This document shows, piece by piece, positions 24,467 through 32,096 of a stretch of 32,096 nt of DNA. A program made the translations under genes and the position numbers. Each line of letters opens with the position of its first letter. Position 1 is the stretch's first letter. This DNA comes from Chryseobacterium gleum (GTDB lineage Bacteria; Bacteroidota; Bacteroidia; Flavobacteriales_D; Crocinitomicaceae), in NCBI GenBank assembly GCA_945902775.1, contig CAMDMY010000028.1:1-32096 (forward strand), given 5' to 3'. The notes beneath the pieces are model-generated. The model was not told the DNA's origin, did no database searches, and worked only from the letters and a program-made list of their open reading frames with translations.

Positions 24467-24775
24467 TTACTTGAAATTATAAGTTGTTTTCTTTCTAGAA
24501 GTAGATGGTGATGTAGTGTAAAATGTAGATTTTGAACGTGTTGAAGAACTTCTACTTGTTGGTGAAGTTTTAGTACCTACATTCCCATTATAAGGATTTA
24601 TATTACCTACGGTTGTCCAATTATTATCAAAAGATCTATCAGGTGCAGTTCTTACGTGTGGTTCAACATATGTTCCGTTAGTTTTTAAATATCCACTTAC
24701 CTGAATAACTTTTTGTTGTGCGAAAGACATTGAAGTTAAAAATCCAATTGCTGCTGTTAAAATCATCTTTTTCAT
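24467..24775 (-). CDS. Small secreted protein with YVxPHVRTAPD motif
   Basis: A 102-residue protein with a Sec signal peptide (MKKMILTAAIGFLTSMSFA). The mature part has a short conserved core, VSGYLKTNGTYVEPHVRTAP then DRSFDNNWTTVGNINPYNGN, followed by a Ser/Thr/Arg/Lys-rich low-complexity tail. The core is a recurrent small motif in secreted bacterial proteins of unknown function. It starts 11 bases from the shared upstream element (copy 2) and leads a run of small minus-strand genes. Confidence 0.7.
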   Translation of the reverse strand: MKKMILTAAIGFLTSMSFAQQKVIQVSGYLKTNGTYVEPHVRTAPDRSFDNNWTTVGNINPYNGNVGTKTSPTSRSSSTRSKSTFYTTSPSTSRKKTTYNFK

Positions 24776-24780
24776 ATTTT

Positions 24781-24831
24781 CTACTATTAATTGTTTATAC
24801 TAATTAATAGTAGACATTGAAAAAGGTAACC
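24781..24831 (-). promoter_or_regulatory. Shared upstream element, copy 2 (before 102-aa gene)
   Basis: Minus-strand sequence: GGTTACCTTTTT (24831-24820), eight free bases, ACTATTAATT, one free base, GTATAAACAATTAA (24800-24787), then 11 bases to ATG 24775. It matches copy 1 base for base in the fixed parts with identical spacing. This copy also holds a perfect 12-bp inverted repeat, CTACTATTAATT / AATTAATAGTAG (24781-24792 and 24802-24813), which copy 1 keeps only in part. Confidence 0.6.
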
Positions 24832-24862
24832 ATCGGAATTAAAAATATTTTTATTTAGGCAT

Positions 24863-24898
24863 AAAAAAAGCCCAAAACCTTTGTAGTTATTGAGCTTT
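24863..24898 (-). terminator. Intrinsic terminator after TPR-CHAT gene 1
   Basis: On the minus strand AAAGCTCAA, a loop, then TTGGGCTTT followed by a run of T. The nine-pair stem includes one G-U pair. It lies about 22 bp past the first TPR-CHAT stop codon and ends the tandem CHAT transcript. Confidence 0.7.
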
Positions 24899-24920
24899 AT
24901 TTTTTTGAAATTATTTTATA

Positions 24921-27900
24921 TCATTCCCCAATTAAAACAAAAGCCCCCCAATAATAAGGTTGAGGATATTTATCTTTGATAAAATGTTGAGTTTTGGTAA
25001 AAGCCTCTCTAATGGTTGTTCCAGACAACCAATTTTCATAGAAGGTAGACATAAACTCTTGCGTTACTTTATCATCCACTTTCCACAAACTCATTATGAT
25101 ATTTTTAGCACCTGCATCAGCAATAGATTTTCGTAAACCATAAACACCTTCACCATTTTTAACTTCTCCTTTTCCTGTTTCGCAAGCACTCAAAACAACT
25201 AGTTCTGTTTCTTTTAAATCTAATAGCGATGCTTCAGCGGCACTTAGCAATCCGTTTTCACCAATACTAGTTTCTCCTCTAAGTGTTCCGTTAGCTCCAG
25301 TAAATAACAATCCTGAACGTAACATAGGATCTTGTATCATTTGATCTCTATCCATTCCAAAAAAACTATTGCTGGTTGTATCTAATGGAATGTCTTCAAA
25401 AAAATATCCATGAGTTGCAATATGTAATACTCTTGGACTTTTTTCGTTTTTAAAATTTTTCTCTGTTGCTTCGGATTGACTATAAGATAAAACATTCCAT
25501 CCATTTTTTTTTAATATTGATGTAATTTTTTCAATTTCAATTTTAGTTGCAGGTAGAGGAGAGGCTTTCATATTCCCTCGTGTTAAACTATCAATCAAGT
25601 TTTTGCTCAAATCTCTACTGGAAGCAATGTAATCGGAGGTATCAATTGAGAGCGAAGTTTTACCATTAAAATCTGGAAAACCATACAATGATGCATTTTT
25701 TTCATAATATTTTTTATTCTTATCAGGTTTTAAATACAAGAAAGATTTAATATTATTGAATATATATATATCCTTGTCCTGAAATAAATATCTATTATTT
25801 TTAGAGTTATAAAAAGCTGAAATGTTAAGTTGTGAGTAAATTCCATCAGCTGAAATATTAATTTTATTAATTTGGTCTGTATATATATCAATATTTGACC
25901 ATAATAAATCGTAAAGTAATTTATTATTTATTTCATCTTTTTGATTAATTTCTTTGATTTTATCCGAGTCAATTTTAAATTTAATTAATTTATTTTGTCC
26001 ACTATTTTTTGAATAAATTGAAAATAAATAATGTCCAGAAGAAAAATTTATTTCCGAAATATTTATATAAACACTATTTGAGTCAAGTAAAGAAATTATT
26101 TGATCTTTACTTACAGGATTTATTTCATATTTCTCTAACTTTAAAGACTCATAAAGTTTTCGCTCCAATTTTAAAATAGAATTATCCAGACTATCTATAT
26201 TACATTTCAAATTGTTTCGAACTAAATTTGTCATTTCAACCCATTTAGTTCTCTTAGCCATTTCTTGTTTGATATAATTATATGTATTTATAATCGAAGG
26301 GTCATTGCTCTCTTCTACAAGTTTTCTTATTTTTAAATTAAATGAATAATTTATTCCATTATTACTTTGCCAACAATCGTATAAATCAAATACATCACTA
26401 GATATGATAGGATTATTTTTTTGTATTCTTGAATCAAGATAAAACCTAGTTGTGTTTTCAATTTTATTTTTATATTCGAGCATACCTGTCTCATTCAGTA
26501 CGAGGTAATTTTTAAGGTAATTATTTTGTTCAATATTTAAATATTGTTTAAATTGATTGTCACTTTTTTCAATGTTTCCTTTTTTTAAATTTAAATAAGC
26601 TAAATCTTTTAATACTTCAGATGTTTTTGCATGGTTTTGTCCAAAAACATTTAACTGAATATCATAAGTCTTTTTTAAATAAAATTCAGCAGAATCTAAA
26701 TTATTCATTCGAATATAAATTTGTGCTAACGAGTGATAGCTTTCTGCAACTTTTGTGTGATTTAAACCGAATTTTTTTTTGTTTATTGAGGATATATATA
26801 TTAGCCTTTTTTTAGCATTTTCAAAATCATTATTATCTATTTCAGTAGAAGCCAATTTCTTTAATAAATTCAAATGCCTCTCTGATTCAATTAAATCTGA
26901 TTTTTCAACTTTCTTTAATAATGAAAGTTGATTTTTATAAGAAACTTTTTTAAAACCTTCTTGTTGATTTATTTCATTTAACAAAAAATTACCATCAAAA
27001 TAATTTTCTATTTGAAAATTATTTGAAATAGAATCTAATAAAATTGATTTAATAATTGTCTTAGCTTCACTGAAATTACCAATCTCTTTATAAAGTTTTG
27101 CAAGTTCAAGTTTTTCTTCTATAACATAATAATGATTTTCAGGAAACAATTCTTTGTATAAATCAATTGATTTTTCAAATTCGAGAATTGCGTTTTTATA
27201 ATTTCTTAAAGAGTAATAATAATGGGCTAGACTAGATTTAAGCATAGCAAATTCATAATTTTTATTTAAATTATTAAATTCAAAAATAGATTGTTCTTCA
27301 AAATAAAGTTCCAATGCTTTTTTATGATTGTCTAAATCGATATTTAGAGATGCTAAACCATCTTTAGCACTTGTTAATTGTATAAAGTTTTCACCATAAT
27401 TTGATTTTAAACTTTCTTCACTTTTTTTTAAGTAAGATTCAGCAATTTGAAAATCACCAATTGAATGATAAAATTTCCCTAAATTGATTAGTGCTTTTAC
27501 GTATTCAAAATGGTTTTCGCCTAATTCTTCCTGTCTTATTTTTAATACTTTAAGATAAAGTGTTTCAACCTCTTTGTAATCTTCATAGTACTTTAAAATA
27601 TTAGCTTTGTTTTGGAGTAAATTTGATAACAATAAAGGGTTCTCTATAAATACATTTTCACCATTCTTTTCTGCTTTCTCATAATAATCTAAAGCTAAAA
27701 CATCATCTCCTAATCTTCTATATAATGATCCAAGACAAATCGCAGTTTGAATAGCATTTAAAGAATTTTTACTTTTACTATTTTCATTAATTTCGTTCGT
27801 TTTTTTTAGATAATTCTCAGCTAATTCAAAATTTGAAGTTTCCATGTAATTTAGCCCTAATTTTAAATATATTTCAACCATATCAATTGAATTCGAATTA

Positions 27901-28448
27901 TAATAAAGTAAATTATATGTTTCAAGTTCTTTTAAATAATTAATCCCCTTAACATAATCTAATTCCTCTAAATAATTATCAATATTTAATAAAGAGTAGA
28001 AATTATAAGTTTGAAGAAAAATTCCATCCTTATATCTAGAAATTTCAAGAATGTTCTTTAAACAACTTGTTGCTGCCTCAATATTAGAATTTTCTTGATT
28101 AAAATCGAATAATATAATATCAGAAGATAGAATTAATGAGTCTAAATTTTGAACTTCTGTTATTGTGCCGATATATTTTCTTTTTTTTTCTGCAAATTCG
28201 ATAGATTTATTTAAATCATTTAGGAAATAATAATTATTGATAGCTAAATCATAGAAATCTAGTATCGATTGATAATCAAATTTATATTTTATTAAATAAA
28301 CTTCAATTTCGTTTAAATATTTGTTAGAATTAGAGAAGTTTTTATTATTAAAATTCTCATATGTGTAATCAATTTTTTCTTCAATAGTTTGAGCATACAA
28401 TCCAAATTGCAGGAAAATAACCAAACATGTTAATATGTGTTTTTTCAT
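24921..28448 (-). CDS. Secreted TPR-CHAT cysteine protease, copy 1
   Basis: A 1175-residue protein with a Sec signal peptide (MKKHILTCLVIFLQFGLYAQ), a long TPR array (about residues 25-620; units such as FELAENYLKKTNEIN and LYRRLGDDVLALDYYEKAEK), a linker domain (about 640-850) and a C-terminal CHAT domain. CHAT domains are caspase-like peptidases: catalytic His1013 in HIATHGYF and Cys1089 in SACETGKGE, both intact. The family normally uses TPRs to bind a partner and the CHAT to cut a protein target. The signal peptide places it in the periplasm or beyond. It starts 13 bp after the second TPR-CHAT gene. The last 94 residues are identical to that copy except for one position. The substrate is unknown; it could be envelope proteins such as the anti-sigma factor. 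Confidence 0.85.
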   Translation of the reverse strand: MKKHILTCLVIFLQFGLYAQTIEEKIDYTYENFNNKNFSNSNKYLNEIEVYLIKYKFDYQSILDFYDLAINNYYFLNDLNKSIEFAEKKRKYIGTITEVQNLDSLILSSDIILFDFNQENSNIEAATSCLKNILEISRYKDGIFLQTYNFYSLLNIDNYLEELDYVKGINYLKELETYNLLYYNSNSIDMVEIYLKLGLNYMETSNFELAENYLKKTNEINENSKSKNSLNAIQTAICLGSLYRRLGDDVLALDYYEKAEKNGENVFIENPLLLSNLLQNKANILKYYEDYKEVETLYLKVLKIRQEELGENHFEYVKALINLGKFYHSIGDFQIAESYLKKSEESLKSNYGENFIQLTSAKDGLASLNIDLDNHKKALELYFEEQSIFEFNNLNKNYEFAMLKSSLAHYYYSLRNYKNAILEFEKSIDLYKELFPENHYYVIEEKLELAKLYKEIGNFSEAKTIIKSILLDSISNNFQIENYFDGNFLLNEINQQEGFKKVSYKNQLSLLKKVEKSDLIESERHLNLLKKLASTEIDNNDFENAKKRLIYISSINKKKFGLNHTKVAESYHSLAQIYIRMNNLDSAEFYLKKTYDIQLNVFGQNHAKTSEVLKDLAYLNLKKGNIEKSDNQFKQYLNIEQNNYLKNYLVLNETGMLEYKNKIENTTRFYLDSRIQKNNPIISSDVFDLYDCWQSNNGINYSFNLKIRKLVEESNDPSIINTYNYIKQEMAKRTKWVEMTNLVRNNLKCNIDSLDNSILKLERKLYESLKLEKYEINPVSKDQIISLLDSNSVYINISEINFSSGHYLFSIYSKNSGQNKLIKFKIDSDKIKEINQKDEINNKLLYDLLWSNIDIYTDQINKINISADGIYSQLNISAFYNSKNNRYLFQDKDIYIFNNIKSFLYLKPDKNKKYYEKNASLYGFPDFNGKTSLSIDTSDYIASSRDLSKNLIDSLTRGNMKASPLPATKIEIEKITSILKKNGWNVLSYSQSEATEKNFKNEKSPRVLHIATHGYFFEDIPLDTTSNSFFGMDRDQMIQDPMLRSGLLFTGANGTLRGETSIGENGLLSAAEASLLDLKETELVVLSACETGKGEVKNGEGVYGLRKSIADAGAKNIIMSLWKVDDKVTQEFMSTFYENWLSGTTIREAFTKTQHFIKDKYPQPYYWGAFVLIGE

Positions 28449-28461
28449 ATTTTTCTAATTT

Positions 28462-31400
28462 TTATTCCCCAATCAAAACAAAAGCTCCCCAATAATAAGG
28501 TTGAGGATATTTATCTTTGATAAAATGTTGTGTTTTGGTAAAAGCCTCTCTAATGGTTGTTCCAGACAACCATTTTTCATAGAAAGTAGACATAAACTCT
28601 TGTGTCACTTTATCATCAACTTTCCACAGACTCATAATAATGTTTTTAGCACCAGCATCGGCTATTGACTTTCTTAAACCATAAACACCCTCACCATTTT
28701 TAACTTCTCCTTTTCCTGTTTCACAGGCACTTAAAACGACAAGTTCAGTTCCTTTTAAATTTAAGTAAGAAGCCTCGTAAGCCGTTAGAATACCATTTTC
28801 AGAAACTTTGGTTGTATCTCCTTTTAAGGTTTTATTCGCTCCTGCAAATAATAATCCAGACCTTAATAATGGATTTTCAACAACTTTTTGAGTTTCCATC
28901 CCCATATAACGTTTATTACTCTCTTTAGAAACTTCTTGTTCTTTCATAAAATAACCGTGCGTAGCCAAATGCAACACCCTGGGTGAATTTAATGACTTAA
29001 TATTATCTTCTGTTGCATTGTTTTCAGTTAAAACGTTTACAGACCATTTTTTATCTTTTAACGATTTTCCAATTGTTTCAACTTCTGTTTTTGTTGCCGG
29101 TAGAGAAGAAGCGCTAAAACCACCTCTTGCCAAGCTATCCATTAAAACGGGTGTTAAATCCCTAGAATAAGCAATTTCATTATTTTCTTTTACAGTTGAT
29201 AGTGTTCCATTGTAATTTGGGTATCCAACTAAAGTTGCATTGAAATCAGTATACTTTGCAGCCGGTTTAGTTCTACTTTGAATAAAAGAGCGACCATTGT
29301 TTACAATTTGAATATCAGTTTCATCCAGTAAGTATTTATTAGTGGTTGAATTATAAAGTGTTTGTAGGTTAATATTATTGTAAACTCCACCCATTGAAAC
29401 AAAGATTTTCTTTTTTCCATTAAGTTGTTCTGAAATTGGTTTCCAAAAATAATTGTAGGAATTTTTATCAGCCTCTTTTTGGTTTTTATTAGCACCAAAT
29501 GTATTTTCAGAATAAGAGGGCAGTATTTCTTCTTCTAGCAGATTACCATTTTCAATTACCACATATTTAGGATGTTCTTTTGTTTCTTTAGTTATCACGT
29601 ATACTAAATAACGCAAAGTATCAGTTGATTTATAAATGTTATATTTATCATAATCAGACAAACGAACTATATCAACAAATGCTTCATCTTCTTTTAAGTT
29701 GTTTTGTATATCTGAAAATGAGTATTCTTTTTTCATATCCGAAAAAACATCCGAACGACGACTTAATTCTTGTTCTTGATGATTTACTGTTTCTTCTGCT
29801 TCTTTTATATTAATTCCTTTTTCTTCTCTTTCAATGGAAGTCAACTCGTAATACTTCATCAATTGAAGTTTGTTTAATTTCCAATCTTCATAAAGTTGAA
29901 TATAAGATGTATCTTGACTTGCATATGCTTTTTCTTGCAATTGAGTTGATTGATCACTAACAATACCATTCAGATTTAGCCAATAATTGAATGAATTAGC
30001 CAGTAGAATTGGATTAGCTTCTTTTCTGAAGATAGAGTAGTTTGAGAACATTTGATAGTTTACATTGACTTCTTTTTTTAAAGATTCTTTTAGATTTTCA
30101 TTTAAACCAATTAGGTTTTTTTTGAACTCTATAAATTTAAGTTTTGAAGTAAGTTGAAATAAACTATCGGAAATAGTGTAGTTTTTTAATTCATAATAAT
30201 TGTGAGCTAAATTATTTAGTGAATTCAAATAATCTGGATTTTCTTCACCAAGTATTTTTTTTCTAAGTTTAAGACATTCAAGATTTATCTCCAATGACTT
30301 AGTGTGATTTTCTAGATGAAAATAAGTTGTCGATAGATTACTAAGAGAAATCAAATAATAAGGATTGTCTTCACCAAGAATTTTTTTCGACAATTTAACA
30401 CACTCTATATTTAACTCCAATGACTTTGTATAATTTCCTAATTCAGAGTAAATTTGAGATAAATTATTAAGTGAAGATAAATAATCCTGATTTTCTTCAC
30501 CAAGTATTTTTTTTCTAAGTTTAAGACACTCAAGATTTATGTCCAATGCCTTAGAGTAGTTTCCTAATTCAGAATAATTACTAGCAAGGTTGTTTAGCGA
30601 AATTAAATAATTCGGATATTCTTTACCAAATACCTTTTCCTGAATTTTTAAGCTTTCTAAATTTAATTCCAATGATTTATTAAAATTTCCTAAATCCGAA
30701 TAATTTAGAGCTAAATTACTAAGTGCACTTAAATAATTCAGATTTTCTTCGCCAAGATTTTTTTTAGACAATCTAGTACACTCAATATTTAACTCCAATG
30801 CTTTAGTAAAGTTTCCTAAATCAGAATAATTGTTAGCCAAAGTACCTAAAGAAATTAAATAATCAGGATTATCTTCACCAAATATTTTTTTAGATAATCT
30901 AACACTTTCAATATTTAACTCCAATGCTTGATAAAAGTTTCCTAGATCAGAATAATTTTCAGCTAAATTATCTATAGAAAATAAATAACTCGGATGTTCT
31001 TTACCAATTATTTTTTGCTTTCTTTTTAAACATTTTGAATTTAACTCCAATGCTTTTTTAAAATTTCCTAAATCAGAATAATTTACTGCTAAATTATTAA
31101 GTGCAATTAAGTAATTCAAATCTTCTTCTCCAAATAATTTTTCAGATAAATGAACGCATTCAAGATTTAGTTCCAGTGCTTTTTTAAAGTTTCTTAAATC
31201 AGAATAATTTTTAGCTAAAATACTTATAGAAATTAAATAATCAGGATTATCTTCACCTAGTGTTTTTTTTGACAATCTAACACACTCAATATTTAACTCC
31301 AATGCTTTAGTGAAGTTTCCTAAATAGGTATAATTTAGAGCTAATTTATTAAGTGAATTTAAATAATCAGCATTTTCTTTACCTAATAATTTTTCTTTTT

Positions 31401-32096
31401 TTTCAAGACAATCTAAATTTAATTCTAAAGCTTTATCAAAGTTTCCTAAATTGGTGTAATTTTGAGCTATAACACTAAGTAATATTAAATAATAAGTATT
31501 TTCTTTGCCTAATAATTTTTCTATTTTTTCAAGACACAATATTCTTAATTCTAACGATTGTTTGTAATATTTAGCATCTGAATAACATTCAGCTAAATTC
31601 ATTAAATTCATTAAATATTCTTCAGAATTATCACCTGTTATTTTGTTAGAAAGTTCGATACATTTTTTGTATGTATCAATTGAATTTTCATAATCCTGAA
31701 TAGACTGATATGAATAGGCTAAATTTTCTAAATTTCTTAAATAAAAAGATGTTTGATTTTGTCTTAAAAAATCAAGTTTTTTTAGACAATCTTTTTCTAA
31801 ATATATACATTTATCATATTCTTTTTTTTCCAAATAAGCAATTACTAGATATAGTAAATTGTTACAATAGTTTAGTGAGTTTTCGCCATATTTTTTTTTG
31901 GTAAGATCTAGACTTTCGTTTGAGAGTAATATTGATTTATCATAATTTTCTAATGAATAATTTAGAACAATTAGATAATTTAAAATTTCTAAAAAGTTAG
32001 TATCATTATAATTGATTTTAGAATAGTTATAAATGTCATTTTCAAATTTTAAAGCATCTTCAAATCTTTTTTCGGCGAAAGCATTTCCAAATTGAG
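28462..32096 (-). CDS. TPR-CHAT cysteine protease, copy 2 (N terminus outside window)
   Basis: The frame is open from the window's right edge. About 1210 residues are visible, so any start inside it (the first internal candidate is a TTG at 31833) is not the real one. It is made of TPRs, with 11 near-perfect 42-residue units at about 30160-31545 (LNLECLKLRKKILGEEN and NIECVRLSKKIFGEDNPDYL types). A less regular linker (NYWLNLNGIVSDQSTQLQEK) follows, then the CHAT domain. The catalytic pair is His (codon 28957-28959, HLATHGYF) and Cys (28723-28725, SACETGKGE). It runs into copy 1 with a 13-bp gap, so the two are cotranscribed. Whether it has a signal peptide cannot be seen. Kinesin-light-chain-like TPRs bind peptides; the partner is unknown. 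Confidence 0.85.
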   Translation of the reverse strand, partial: QFGNAFAEKRFEDALKFENDIYNYSKINYNDTNFLEILNYLIVLNYSLENYDKSILLSNESLDLTKKKYGENSLNYCNNLLYLVIAYLEKKEYDKCIYLEKDCLKKLDFLRQNQTSFYLRNLENLAYSYQSIQDYENSIDTYKKCIELSNKITGDNSEEYLMNLMNLAECYSDAKYYKQSLELRILCLEKIEKLLGKENTYYLILLSVIAQNYTNLGNFDKALELNLDCLEKKEKLLGKENADYLNSLNKLALNYTYLGNFTKALELNIECVRLSKKTLGEDNPDYLISISILAKNYSDLRNFKKALELNLECVHLSEKLFGEEDLNYLIALNNLAVNYSDLGNFKKALELNSKCLKRKQKIIGKEHPSYLFSIDNLAENYSDLGNFYQALELNIESVRLSKKIFGEDNPDYLISLGTLANNYSDLGNFTKALELNIECTRLSKKNLGEENLNYLSALSNLALNYSDLGNFNKSLELNLESLKIQEKVFGKEYPNYLISLNNLASNYSELGNYSKALDINLECLKLRKKILGEENQDYLSSLNNLSQIYSELGNYTKSLELNIECVKLSKKILGEDNPYYLISLSNLSTTYFHLENHTKSLEINLECLKLRKKILGEENPDYLNSLNNLAHNYYELKNYTISDSLFQLTSKLKFIEFKKNLIGLNENLKESLKKEVNVNYQMFSNYSIFRKEANPILLANSFNYWLNLNGIVSDQSTQLQEKAYASQDTSYIQLYEDWKLNKLQLMKYYELTSIEREEKGINIKEAEETVNHQEQELSRRSDVFSDMKKEYSFSDIQNNLKEDEAFVDIVRLSDYDKYNIYKSTDTLRYLVYVITKETKEHPKYVVIENGNLLEEEILPSYSENTFGANKNQKEADKNSYNYFWKPISEQLNGKKKIFVSMGGVYNNINLQTLYNSTTNKYLLDETDIQIVNNGRSFIQSRTKPAAKYTDFNATLVGYPNYNGTLSTVKENNEIAYSRDLTPVLMDSLARGGFSASSLPATKTEVETIGKSLKDKKWSVNVLTENNATEDNIKSLNSPRVLHLATHGYFMKEQEVSKESNKRYMGMETQKVVENPLLRSGLLFAGANKTLKGDTTKVSENGILTAYEASYLNLKGTELVVLSACETGKGEVKNGEGVYGLRKSIADAGAKNIIMSLWKVDDKVTQEFMSTFYEKWLSGTTIREAFTKTQHFIKDKYPQPYYWGAFVLIGE
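30160..31545 (-). repeat. Tandem 126-bp TPR-coding repeat array
   Basis: Eleven consecutive 42-codon units inside TPR-CHAT copy 2, each with the core LGEENPDYL, LNNLA, NYSDLGNF and KALEL. Two forms recur: NIECVRLSKK-type and NLECLKLRKK-type. Weaker units flank the array on both sides. The uniform length points to recent expansion by unequal recombination. Confidence 0.85.

Noticed and set aside
30160-31545. Regular repeats that could suggest a CRISPR array
   Set aside because: The period is 126 bases, in frame inside a long coding sequence and encodes TPR units; there are no short identical repeats with unique spacers.

Overview
The window is very AT-rich and looks like chromosome from a Bacteroidota member, most likely class Flavobacteriia. 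The reasons are the low G+C, the lack of strong Shine-Dalgarno sites before starts, promoter-like TAnnTTTG boxes, many short secreted proteins and lipoproteins of flavobacterial style, and the kinds of TPR-CHAT, CHASE2, DUF262 and type I restriction genes present. No tRNA, rRNA or CRISPR array is visible. The exact species cannot be told from the sequence.

Layout. (1) 1-2814, plus strand: the end of a TPR protein, a membrane CHASE2-domain sensor and a small secreted protein whose start overlaps the CHASE2 gene. (2) 2815-3428: gene debris, including a 24-base match to the end of an IS256-type element seen elsewhere in the window. (3) 3429-15859, minus strand: a type I restriction-modification locus read hsdM, DUF1016 nuclease, hsdS, OLD-like ATPase, DUF262 (GmrSD-like) protein, PD-(D/E)XK protein, hsdR. 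Four other defence-type genes therefore sit inside the hsd gene set. The OLD-like ATPase seems to carry a frameshift near its 3' end. hsdM and the DUF1016 gene each carry a short in-frame palindromic repeat insertion. (4) 16089-19555: a hypothetical minus-strand gene, then plus-strand genes: an 84-aa protein, a secreted protein, an ECF-type sigma factor and a single-pass membrane protein that looks like its anti-sigma partner. (5) 19534-20375: the tail of a broken ADP-ribosylglycohydrolase gene joined to the 3' half of an IS256-family transposase. (6) 20426-24775, minus strand: eight small genes, comprising two related lipoproteins, a protein with CP/CxxC cysteines, a YbjN-like protein, several secreted proteins and one unknown. 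(7) 24921-32096, minus strand: two tandem secreted TPR-CHAT proteases. The second runs off the right edge.

How the parts may work together. CHAT domains are caspase-like cysteine peptidases. One of the two here has a clear Sec signal peptide; the N terminus of the other is outside the window. The anti-sigma-like protein has a cytoplasmic N-terminal part, one membrane helix and about 190 residues outside the membrane. A TPR-CHAT protease acting on that outer part to release the sigma factor would form an envelope-to-nucleus-like signalling route, with the CHASE2 protein as a possible sensor. This is inference from gene content. It gains some support from a 56-bp upstream block (GGTTACCTTTTT-N8-ACTATTAATT-N-GTATAAACAATTAA) found at the same distance before two separate genes on opposite strands (17001 and 24775). 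That block could be the promoter read by this sigma factor.
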